Shown here in pieces: positions 49,011 to 60,532 of a DNA stretch of 64,000 bases. The stretch's first letter is position 1. Every line of letters begins with the position of its first letter. This DNA comes from Tamarix chinensis (Eukaryota > Streptophyta > Magnoliopsida > Caryophyllales > Tamaricaceae): the NCBI GenBank assembly GCA_030549775.1, contig CM060175.1, positions 11,120,455 to 11,184,454 of the forward strand, in the 5' to 3' direction. The notes under the pieces are model-generated. The model was not told the DNA's origin, made no database searches, and was given only the letters and a program-made list of their open reading frames with translations. A program made the position numbers and the translations under genes.

Positions 49011-49820
49011 TGATTATTCTTATTCATATATGATATTTTTAACTCCATATTCTTATTAATTTTTGAAACCATGTAAATAAATGCAAACATTTATAAGCAT
49101 AAATTTATATTTTTGCTTCACTTTGTTTGATAACTTCCTACAACTTAATCTCTACACTTTGGACCATAATAATAATACACTCATTGTATTAATGATTCAT
49201 GAGGACCTGACAATCAAATTCAGCATTTCATCATACACTCATTGTATGATACATAATACACAATAATATCAAATATACTAATAATTACTAACAAATAAAT
49301 ACAATAAAAGTCCAAACAAGTGTAAATAAGAAAACTAGAGCATTGATAACATACCTATAATGAATACTTGATCTTCTCTTTAATGGATGAAGGTGAATAC
49401 CTCTCTTTGATTGAAGCCCTGACCTTGAGGTAAGTAACCAAAAAATACTAACTAGAAAGGAAGAAATTTACAATCCAAAAGGCAAAAGATGTTCTATAGG
49501 ATAGTTATAAACTTATAATGCTAAGAGAAAGACATCACCTACCCATCACCATATGTTGTTACAAAAACATCACACCAACAAGTCACACACCTTAATCTGA
49601 GGCTTATATAATAATTAGAAAAAAAAATGACCCCATTTGGATAGTCCTCCCTGCAACCTCTTCAAAAATATCAGTGTAGTCCTCCCTATAGTGAAAGAAC
49701 ATGTAGTTAAATACACTCCATTTGGATAAAAGCTACATACTTAACTATCAATTATATAAAGAATTAAAATAGTACCTATGGACCTTATTAAGGATGTCTA
49801 GTAGGGGGGTTAGCTCCATC

Positions 49821-51977
49821 CTACCCCACATTGCAACCAACATATTCATCTTCCTCAGTTGCTAGAGAAACAATAACACATTAGAAATTTACTATGATGT
49901 AGAAACAAAGAAATAAATAAAAGCCTTAAAAATACGACCTTCAAAACCATACAACCAACTACGAGTAGTTATCAACGCTTCAATATTTTCAGGCAAGTAC
50001 GAGCTTCTCCACTTACTTAAAACTCTAACTCCAATGCTAAAAGTTGATTATGATGCAACAGTTGTAAGGGGCACACTTAAAATATCCCTAGCTAGATGTG
50101 CAAGCTCTCCATATTGAGACTCGTTCTCTCTCCAAAAGTCAAGAATGTTCAGCTTGATTTTGCGGTCCATTCTTGGATCATCTAGATACTTATCCGGCTT
50201 TGTCTTTTCATTATAGGTGTATGCAGTCTCATTTTCATCAAAACCCTAAAAATTACAAAAGCAAATGGATATATATATATATAATAAATCAAGAACGATA
50301 AAAAAAAAATATATATATATATAATAGTCAATTGAACATAAATATAATAACCAATCAAAAACAAAGGAAAGATATAAAAGATTAAGGGAAGGTGAGAAAT
50401 GTAAACTTACGGCAGAGAAATCAAATTTGCGCTTGCGAGTAGAACCAAGGGTGTTAGTGTCTAATGTTGATGATGTTCCACAAGAGTTATAACAAGTACC
50501 TCCTCCATCATTAACTGAAGGATACTCCACTAGAAGCATCCCTAACTTAAACCGCATATCATTGACTTTCAAAGAAGCCCTTGTTCCATCCTCAAATAAT
50601 TTTTGATAGCAATACTTTAGAAAATCCAACTTACAACGAGGATCAAAAATCACAGCAAAAGCAAATAATGTACCATATTCATTCCCAATACTTGTCAAAT
50701 TTAATCTTCATTTCTGTAGCCATTTTCCTTAACACTTCATCATCCCCCTTTATCAACTCATTTAAAAGCATTTCGATCTTCCATAAATTCTCAAAATACA
50801 AATTTGCCGTGGGATACTGACTACCAGAAAATAACTCAGTAATATCATAAAATGGTTCTAAGACATCACAAATTTTTTCAAACATGTCCCACTCTTGAGG
50901 TCCTGGAAAATTATTGTACAAAGGGTCAACAACCACCATCTCCTTAAATCCATTACGATAAATAATAGCTCTATCAATCATCAAATAAGTAGAGTTCCAC
51001 CTTGTGGGAACATCAAGCCATAATGCTTTAGTATCTGATATCCGAGCTAATTTCACACAATTTCGAAATGTAGTCTTCCTCGATTCTGACCACTTGATGT
51101 ATTTTACACTATCTCTAATCTTAACAACAATATCCTCTATTACCTTAAGCCCATCCTTAACAATGAGATTCAAAACATGAGCACCACACCGAACATGTAA
51201 GTAAATGCCATCATGCAACAAAAAATTTTGATCATTCAGTGTATTTCGCAAACAATCTTGCATTCTATCATTGCTTGAGGCATTGTCTAATGTGATAGAG
51301 AAAATCTTATCCTCAATACCCCAGTCTTGAAGCAAACTTAACACCGAATTATGTAAGATTTGTCCTGTATGTGGTGTTTCTGTATGATGAAAATTCAGCA
51401 CTCTACTATTCAACTTCCAATTAGCATCCACAAAATGAGCAGTCAAACACATATATCCCTCAGTTTGACAAGAAGTCCACATATCAGAAGTCTGACAAAT
51501 ATGACCAGGGATGCTACGAAGATAGTTCTTAAGCTCAATTTTCAAGTTTGATTGCAATTTCAATACATCGGATTTTGCAGTATTTCTACAAATGGTTCTA
51601 ACTTGATTATTCAAGTATGCATGAATTTCTCTATTGCCTTTGTGTTCAACCCAAGAGAATGCATACCCATGTTTGATGATATCCCTAGCTAATAGATCTC
51701 TGTAGATCTTTTGGTTATACACATTAGATTCTACTTTCACAATTTTTTGATATGATGGACATTTATCAAGATGTCTTTTTAGATTTGTTGTCCCATAATG
51801 TGAACTAGCAATGAAAGAAGCCACCTTACAATGGCTGCAAAGTGCTCTGTCTTTTCCATCCTTGGTCTCGGTTCCTTTAAGTATTAGAAATTATTTCCAA
51901 ACTGAGCTCCTTTTCTTATCAGCTTCTTGCAAATTAGGATCCGGAAGATTGCTAGCATCATAATTTCCAGCTTCCAT
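49821..51977 (-). pseudogene. hAT transposase (BED finger, hATC), disrupted
   Basis: ATG at 51975-51977. Exon 1 holds a BED zinc finger (ALCSHCKVAS, GTTNLKRHLDKC, about 51780-51860) broken by TAA at 51891-51893. The RNase-H-like core follows, with SDMWTSCQTEGYM (D, about 51480), FSITLDNASSNDRM (about 51290) and DVPTRWNSTYLM (about 51000). A frameshift near 50690 separates KMATEMKIKFDKYW from AFAVIFDPRCKLDFLKYCYQ. A 165-bp intron (50246-50410, GTAAG..TTTTTAG) precedes the hATC dimerisation exon, with LNILDFWRENESQYGEL, LARDILSVPLTTVAS, then TAA at 50048-50050 where the family has Glu, then [14 protein letters not shown] 77-bp intron (49862-49938) leads to a last acidic exon with stop at 49821-49823. 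RICESLEEPER/DAYSLEEPER-like by recall. Not functional. Confidence 0.93.
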
Positions 51978-53084
51978 AACTACAATAAATTATTAGTATT
52001 AGTATTTTATTAAGATAATCATGAAATCACATACAATACAAATAGTATACCATAATCATGAAATTGCATACAATACGAATGGAACACCATAATCATGAAA
52101 TCACATAAAATACAAATGGAATACCATAATCAAATTAAGATAATCATGAAATCACATACAAACAATCTGTTTGAGCCTGAAGTAACATAGGCTAACATTA
52201 ACAAATGATTGAAATACACACAATCTGCATGCTAATATTTAACAGGCTAACATATAATCTACAATTCTGCATGCTAATAGCCTAAACATGTATATGACCA
52301 GACCCAACAATAACATAATGACTTTTGTTGCTTCTAACTCAAATTCAATCTATGATTCATTAAACAACTAAATAAGAATTGGTACATCCAAAACAAACCA
52401 TCCCACATGCAATAACCAAACAACCCTTAAGAAAACAAACAAATAAAAACATGCTGAAAGAGGAGTTCCAACTTCCAACTTCGAAAACGAATACCCATCG
52501 AAGACCTGTATAACAATACAAGCAGACAAAAAAATTTGCATGAGACAACTTAATAATAATAGACAGAAAATTTCCATCATCAACTAGGATTCAAAAATCA
52601 AAATCACCACTAACAGAGTAACACTAAATCAACATACAGCAACAAACAATCAACATAGGCATTTTGATTGATTTCTACAACAAAGAAGTGCCAAACAATG
52701 AAGAGCTAATGAGCTATACAGAACCTCACCTCCGACCACTACAAGTCTACAATAATGTTGATTGAAAACGTTATAGAGGAAAGGAGGAGATGGAATGGAA
52801 TGGAAGAAAATCGAAATGGGAATCAGGAGCAGATGGAAAATGTGGAAACAAGAGGAGATAAAAGGGAAGTATGGAATAAAAGCAAAATTTCGAAATAGAG
52901 GAGGAGATGGAACATAACGGAAGTATGGAATGAAATGGAAAAATTCGAAACAAAGGAGGAGGGAGCTACTGTCGAGACTCGAGAGGAGTTGGATGGAATT
53001 ATGGATAGCGGCAGTGCAACACAGCATCAGAAAGTTGAAGCTGAACTACCGAAGGAGGGATCCATGGAGGTACTGAGTGCAGAC

Positions 53085-53275
53085 TAGTGGAAGTGGTGAC
53101 TGGTCTGGTTGTGGTCGACCGTCGACTGACTGGTCTGGTTGTGTCGTTGTGGTTGACAGGTCTGGTTGTGCGCGGACGTGCAATTGTGGTCGACTGGTCT
53201 GGTTGTGCGGACGTGCGGTTGTGGTCGACTAGTCTGGATGTCTGGTTGTGCCGTTGTGGTCGACCGGTCGTGGAG
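53085..53275 (+). repeat. GTCTGGTTGTG/GTCGAC minisatellite
   Basis: Units such as GACTGGTCTGGTTGTGGTCG and GCGGACGTGCGGTTGTGG repeat five or more times with variable length (about 20-35 bp). It sits upstream of the transposase start, in a GC-richer patch (53040-53560) that may have been the hAT promoter region. Confidence 0.8.
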
Positions 53276-53599
53276 GATGAAGGCTGGGTAGGACTCTGGG
53301 ACTAGAACTCTGGAATTCTTCGTTTGAGACTTTGATCGTTTCTTCCCGTTTGGTTCGAATCACACGATTCAGACCAAAACCAAACGTGGCACTGTGGTGG
53401 TGATGATGAGTGACCAGTGACGATAGAGTATCGAGTCGACGAAGCAGTGAGTGAGCCAGCTAGTGCTGTGTCTGTGTGTCTTGTGTCGTGTGAGTGACTG
53501 AGTGTAAGCTACAATGTGAGGTGAGGCTGCATGCATCTGTGTGAGTAGTGTAGGATAGCATTAAGTAGTTGTAGTAGCGTAGCTGTAGCTAGAGATACA

Positions 53600-56500
53600 T
53601 GCGAGATATTTTGATCACTGATATCTAATATGTTAAATTTGGAGGGAAAATAAAATATAGATATTGGGGGAAAAATAAGATTTAGGTGAAATATTAAAAA
53701 AAATATAAAGTTATTAGAAAATTAAAAATATTTTAACTAATATCTTATTATAGTTTATATAAAATTAAGGGGGTTAGAAAAATAAGAACTAAGTGAAATA
53801 TTTAATAGAGGACAAAGTATTAAAAAAATATTTAGTATTTAATGTATAAAAAATAATGAGTCAAAAATGAGACTTTTAAATAAAATTTAATCATTGTAAT
53901 ATTTTGAGTTTATTTTCTCATAGTATTTAAATGTAATAATAAGATATATAATTTTATTATTAATTATAATTATCATTTAATTTAAAGATAAAAGTTATTT
54001 GTATTTCTAACCTAATTAAAGTTTGAGACTAAATTATATATTTAATTTATTCACAGCATGTTTAACATTTACATCTTTATACTTTATAATAATAATTTCC
54101 TTTTATAATATTTTTTAGTTGGTATGTCAGTAATATTTTGTGATAGTATGTATATATATTTGTACTCATTTTAAAATTTTACGTTAATTATAGCTTTAAC
54201 ATTTGTAATATGCTTTTTTAGTCCTTAATTCATAATATCAAATTATCAATAGACTAATAGTCCACTTCATATGTAAATTATATCATTTTTTAATTCATTT
54301 TAACTAAAGCAATATTTATTCATTATGTTTTAAAAATATAATCTCATTTTAGTGAAATTTCAATTCATAAATATTGAACTCATTATTTTGTACTAAATTA
54401 ATTAAATATATTATTTTTGCTACAACTTGTTTATTTGTAAAATTGGTAGATCATTAAGAATAATTATCATATTTAATAAATAGTTTTCAGTTGATACTAT
54501 AAAGTTCAAAATTATAACTTAAATTATTATTATAATAATAATATTGATATGGAAATTTTGATGTAAAGTTATGGAAATTAATAAAAATATATTATTTTCC
54601 AAAATGGGTAATATTTATTTTATAGTTATTCATTTGTTAAAACTAAAATAAAATAAAACACTGATATCATTATAAAGGGTAATTAAAGATAGATATCATT
54701 GTATTTTACCACTAGATTTTTTAATATAATCATATTATATCATAGGTTTATTTATAAGTGGGTATTAGTTGGTACTGCAAAGTTACAAGCTATTAATAAC
54801 ATAAATTATTAGTATAAGAATAAAAATGACAATAAAAAGATTTTGCTAATGATGAGATATTTAATAAATAGGTTTCTTTTATATATGAATATTCAATATT
54901 TTCATATTATATATTGAATTTCCCTAATATAATAGTATCTTAGCATATCATAGAATCTATGACAACACATTACTAGAAACAATGTGTAATGTGTTGGAGA
55001 TGAGTTAGATATACAGGTATCGGAGGATGCAATGCATGAGTAAGCCATAATAGAAGGTATTTTTTACTTCATCCAAATAGTTTAGATTAGAAAATGAGTT
55101 TATAACTATTGAAATGCAACACACATGAGATATACCATGAAATTGTTGGATTATGGCTCATAGCAAAAGAATACAAATTTATTATGACCTATTTTACAAC
55201 CTATAAAGTTATTGGATATTTTAAAGCTTTATTAACTTTACAACCAACTAGGGATAATATTAGTTTGGCATGATATTGAGATAAAAGATCTAAAGGGAGT
55301 CAAGGATGAGTAGTCATCATCAAGTTTGCAATGACAAAAAATATAGCACCTGACAATCCTCACTGAGAATATTAGATTATGATTAATACTTCAAATAATT
55401 AAAGGCTTGTAAGGAGTAGCTATTAACTAAAAATAGGTTGGTTAAGAAAGGTACGAATGGACCAACGTGTGAGATATGTGAACAAGTAACTTAGACTTTA
55501 GTGCATGAGATTAATGATTACCCAATTACCCAGGTATTTTATTTGGATGATGATAATCCATAGTGAAGTTGTATACTATAAAAAATTAAAAAGACACTGA
55601 ATTTGATTGAGTCTATTTCATAATCTAACACTTAGATGACGAGACGTTAGAAATGACGTATACACTAATATAGGTTATTTGAAGGAATTGAAATAGGAGG
55701 AGATCAAATGACTCTGCACCGATTCAATGACCAAAGAATATTATTGAGGATGCCATGCACCTGCTTCTAGAATATTATGCCATAATATTAAGAAATGAAA
55801 TAATTAACAAAGGAAGTGCATGGTCCACCATGTTAGCAATTATAAGAACAAAGGATATGGGTGATATGCATGTTGATGCAAATTAAACATGAACAATGAA
55901 GAAAAAGTAATGTAGGAAATCATGAAAATTATAATTGTAATTTAAGGTGTAAAAGGCGATATATTGTCACTTATTAGCTATGTTGTGACCATTATAAATA
56001 TCTATCGACATATTTATAATATAGATAATTGTCTTAAGACATCAGACATATAATATAGAGTTTAGTGTGCTATGACGGAGTATTGTTTTACTAAGTTAGG
56101 CATTGAGATAAATTCATTGGAAGTGGGGTAGGGTTTATAATCATAAGACAACTTTGATATTTCATTTTTCACAAAGTTATTGATGATTTTGATTTTCATT
56201 TATCACATATTTATTTATTGTATATTAAAAATTATTATTGAAAATGAAAAATAGTGACAATGTCACACTGAGAAATTAAAAAACCACAACAAAAGAAGCT
56301 AAAACCAAACTAATAGTAATAGGATAATGTCGTACTATTATGGCTAGGAAAAAAGCTCTCTTATTTTAAATTGTGATGGTGGTATGTTCAAAGATTTTAT
56401 TAGTATTCTAAAAATACTTAAAGTTAATTTTGTAAAAATTAAAAATAATTTTATTTTATTTCATACAAGTTCCAATTTTTATGTTCAAACTCGTTCTCGA
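53600..56500. other. AT-rich interior of hAT, no gene recognised
   Basis: About 2.9 kb of A/T-dominated sequence. The section 55300-55900 has somewhat longer decayed frames but no identifiable motif. Confidence 0.45.
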
Positions 56501-56529
56501 TCATGATTCATACTGTTATAAATATTACC

Positions 56530-56955
56530 TAATTTGAGTATTTTGATTTGACCTAAAATCTATAGACCCAAAATAGACCCGAATTCGAAAAACTCCATAG
56601 ATCTGACACTTAGTTGATCTGATTCACATCCAACCCATATAGTGACCCGAACTCGAACCCGAACTCGAACCCAAACCTAACCTGAATTCTATAGACCCGA
56701 GTCAAACCCGAAATAGACCCGAACCCGAGAAATCTGAAGAACCTAGCATCAACCTGACCCAAATCACACCCGACCCATCAATTAACCCGAATCGAACCCG
56801 AACCCGACCCAAAGCAACATAACCCGAAACACACCCGAACCGAATTACACCCTACCCGAACCCTAACCCGATTCGATTGTATAGTAAATAAAAGTTGACC
56901 CGACCTATATCAACCCGACCCTAACCCGACCTAAATGACCCGTTTGCCACCTCTA
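56530..56955 (+). repeat. Right ACCCGA subterminal array of the hAT
   Basis: Repeated GACCCGAACTCGAACCCGAA-type sequence up to the terminus GTTTGCCACCTCTA. The TSD CTATTATC follows. Confidence 0.9.
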
Positions 56956-58815
56956 CTATTATCACCGGTGGAATAGTCTCTAGAGTAAAACACTCTTCAA
57001 AAATATTATAGCCGGTGGAATGATAATTATCCTAAGTCTGGCCTCAGCCCATAAGATGTTCCATTATAAGTAATTAGTATCTATTCCATGAATTATTATC
57101 ATCTAAGGTTTAACTTTATTGAGCTCAGAACTCCTACTATTATATTCGGTAGAATAAGAATACTACTTTAGGGTAAAATGCGTCTGATCACTATTATCAC
57201 CGGTGGAACAATCTCTGGGACAAAACGTTGTTGGCCACTATTATAGCGAGTAGAACAACAATCATCCTAAGTCTGGGTGTGGCTCATTGATCTTCTACTT
57301 TAAGTGATTAGTGTTTTATTCATATCTTATTCAACAAGTAACCCCCATTCTAGACATGTACACCCCAATGGGCACTCTTGAGTCATTACCACTCTACCAA
57401 CCTGGACTCCCTGAAATACCCTATTTGTTAACCTAGGACCTCTACATTCCCCAATAATTTAGGACTCATTTTCACCTTCACCATAATCACCACGAATTTA
57501 GAACCCCCACATATGTGGGTCAAGGCCCATTTCCCCATTTCTCCACCTAGGCTCACCATCACCCACTAGGGTTTCCCATTGAAACCCTAATCTGACCTAT
57601 GTGACCCTAACCTCTCCTCTTCTTACTTAGCCCACATTCTCCTTTGATTCCCACACCATCAACATACTCAACCCAACTCTTTAACTCCTACAAGTGATAA
57701 TGATACCCTAGTTGGTCACCTCCAAAAACTATAGTCTTTCCCTTTTTCTTCCACACCCTCTTCTCATGCACAACTCTACACTCCATTTCACTTGACTCAC
57801 ACCCTCCATGTGGCACACCCCTCATCACAACCCAATGTCTAACCAACCTCCTTAACCTCTCCCACAACACCCCTATCCTTAGGGTTTTTCCCCAAAAATC
57901 CTATTTAAGCTCCCATGTATATTTTCATCACCCCACGTACTAACTCTTTCTCAAGCAAACCAATCATCCAAAATACACTTTCTTCTCCATTTTCAACCCA
58001 CAAACTAGATCTCTCCACGTAAGCTTTTCCCTCATACAAAGCCCATACATGCCATGTAGGATTTTACTCCCACTTCTCCTTATTCACTCCACCCTCTTTA
58101 TTTCCTTTAGTTCCCCACAACCACTTAAACCCACCTAAGGCCTCTAAGCATACAAGTCATAACATCACATCCATATATAAGAATATGTCATACATATAAG
58201 TTATATCACACATAATCCCAATCATATTCACCATACCTTAGCTCCTTGCAAGTCAAGCTGCACCACACACACACACACTTAGTTCACATTCGGATACATT
58301 TACATAAGGCATACTAATACATCCATACATACAAGATTTATAGATTTATAACATAATCTATTTAACAATATCTTTACTATATACTGATTATACATAAACA
58401 GGTAATACTAAGGCCATAAACCTTTATTCTATTATTTAACATCACTTTTGGCTTATTATGAAGGTTTATTAGATCAATTGCTATGTTACATGCATAATTA
58501 TAGATTTACCCCTTCTTACTTACAAAATCACTAAAATACCCTACTTGCTTGCAAATTTACTAAAATACCCTTTTACTTGCCAAAGTACTAAATTACCCTT
58601 CCTACTTGTGAAATTACTAAAATACTCCTCTTACTTGTAAAATTTTCAAATTATGCTTCTTACTTGTAAATTTTACCATATTACCCTTCATACTTATAGA
58701 ATTACCAATTTACCCTTCTTAATCATAAAATTACCAAATTACCCTTTTCACTTATAAAATTACCATATTATCCGTCTTACTTGTAAAATTACCAAGATAC
58801 CCTTTTCACTTGTAA
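56956..58815 (+). repeat. Long TG..CA repeat, copy 2, middle part
   Basis: It resumes with CTATTATCACCGGTGG modules (56956-57250), a pyrimidine-rich section parallel to 29400-30000 of copy 1 (AAGGCCCATTTCCCC, TAGGGTTTCCC) and the TTTACC minisatellite. The 3' purine-rich part is missing; identity with the family stops near 58815. Confidence 0.75.
58490..58815 (+). repeat. CTTACTTGTAAAATTAC minisatellite
   Basis: About ten units of CTTACTTGTAAAATTACCAA plus ATACCC, roughly 28-32 bp each, equivalent to the array at 30345-31060. Confidence 0.85.
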
Positions 58816-58888
58816 AATACATTTACCAACTTGATGTGGTTGTCTTGTTTGTAATATCATGGTATAAATATTCTCCAAAGATTCTTCT

Positions 58889-59413
58889 TTAAATTTTCAC
58901 ATGATTTGATATTAAAATTTCCTTCTTTACCATATCCTTTTTTTTTAAATTCTTTAACCATACCTTAGCAAATTTCTTGAGTTTAAAAATTGGAATTTTA
59001 TACCTTCTCTCATCATCCAACTCTTTGAACTTAAAAATTATATTTTTCTTTTGTTTCCAATTTAGATATACCTTAGGATCCATATTACCTTCAACATTGG
59101 GAAGATGAAATCAAATTCATTTATCTACATTATCATGGTGTCATCTTGCACTTAAATCACCCATCTAACTAGTGAAAATTCTCTCCTCCTCCTCATCAAA
59201 TATGTTATCTTCATAAGATAGTGTTTGGTAAGATCTAACTCTTAGCCTTCTACTTCTATATATTCATCCTCTATTATAGGCCTCTAAAAAATTAAGGAGC
59301 CATTATTCAATCCTATACAAATATTCATTATGTCTCTCATCTTTTCTAGTAGTTATATGAGTAAGATGAAAAAGTTAAGCTACTAATGAATCAACTCTAT
59401 CATCCTTTTCCAT
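58889..59413 (-). pseudogene. Retrotransposon gag fragment
   Basis: From a possible ATG at 59411-59413 (MEKDDRVDSLVA) one frame, with several stops, reads to FHLPNVEGNMDPKVYLNWKQ, then FKELDDERRYKIPIFKLKKF and AKVWLKNLKKKDM, ending at 58889. The spacing and residues match the gag domain of plant Ty3/gypsy elements (consensus form G-x-DPxxFLxW..F..K..DD.R.K....L...A..WW.NL). Nothing of pol is visible, so it is a stray piece or a non-autonomous element. The LTR-like sequence that should flank it was not identified. Confidence 0.75.
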
Positions 59414-60532
59414 GATTTGGTTAATTTATATATATATTTATCACAATTAATCATTAAAAAAAATCTCCCCTATAATTTAGGAATAAATTCCTTAAACTAT
59501 GAGGGTTCTTGATGAATTCTTAGTTGAATCTTGATAGAGGGATTTGAATTCTTGAAGAAAAACTCAAGCTTTGTATATATTAATTTTAGAATGTGATAAT
59601 GATTGAATGACCAAGGATTTGATGCAAATTTTTGTGATAATTGGAATCTCACACAACCATAAAATGAGTAATGTACACAATCCATATAATATTTAAATTA
59701 GAATAAGAAAAAGAATTTGATAAACTTGAGGGTTATGGGTTTTTTAGGGTTTTTGATTTTCATGATTTGGATTAGGGTTTTGATGCATGTTTTTATGGGT
59801 ATATTAATTATGTATTAATGGTTAATGATTAGGGGTAATTGTGGGAGGTAGGATTATGTTTAATAAGATTGTGTTCATCATTTTTTTCTTTAGCAATTAA
59901 CTTTTCATTCTCCCCAATTTAATTCATAAGTAAATCTTCAAAGTCTTAAAAGAATCCTATATCACACATATAATGTCTTCATGCAACTAGTTGGATGGGG
60001 CAAGCTCTATACTAGAGTTAGTTCTAGCATGCATGGTGTATGTAAGCAATTTTATAGAGCAATGAAAATGATTCCATAGATTCATGTATTAAATATATTT
60101 CATAATTTTTATTTTTTAAAAATACTTTATATTAAAGTATCTATTATTTAGACTATTAGGAGTATAAAAGAAAAATCATACCAATTTTTTATCTCTCATT
60201 TTTTTTTCTATAGACTATCACCCATGTTAATATATCACAGACATGAAAAGAAGAAGAAGATATATACCTAGTTATATATGAAGACACATTATATATATAT
60301 ATATATAGACATTTTTCATGATATAAATACACATCTTCTATGATATAGATTTTCTAAGATATACATGTGCATTCTCTAGAACAATGATGCACATCTTACG
60401 GGTTATAAATAGAAAACTTTTTTGATATAAATAAACATCTTTGAAGGTAAAAATACACATTCTATAAAAATAAGATACACACCTTCCATTATATAAATGT
60501 ATATTTTTCAAGATTATATAAGTGTAACCCCT
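59414..60532. other. Sequence around the gag remnant
   Basis: AT-rich, probably the leader of the gag remnant (59414-59960). It then passes into an irregular ATACACATCTT repeat patch (60290-60520) like that at 37560-38035. No gene. Confidence 0.45.

Larger units (their letters stand above)
48642..56955 (-). mobile_element. hAT transposon, 8.3 kb
   Basis: Bounded by a perfect 8-bp TSD. The left end is TCGACCTGGCAAAGTTGACC; the right end complements to TAGAGGTGGCAAACGGGTC, sharing the GGTGGCAAA-GGTC pattern common at plant hAT ends. Both ends lead into dense ACCCGA-type arrays. A BED/hATC transposase gene lies on the minus strand (49821-51977). The span 53640-56500 is AT-rich with no gene I recognise and may include further decayed insertions. 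Confidence 0.93.

Noticed and set aside
48650..56950. ACCCGA-rich ends read as degenerate telomere repeats
   Set aside because: Units vary too much in length and sequence, and they sit exactly inside the hAT termini, so subterminal repeats are the better explanation.
5005..58815. The long TG..CA repeats as DNA transposons such as Helitrons or MULEs
   Set aside because: Termini TGTAACACC..TATTACA, variable interior and the 5-bp candidate TSD of copy 1 fit LTRs better; no transposase or hairpin end is seen. Not finally excluded.
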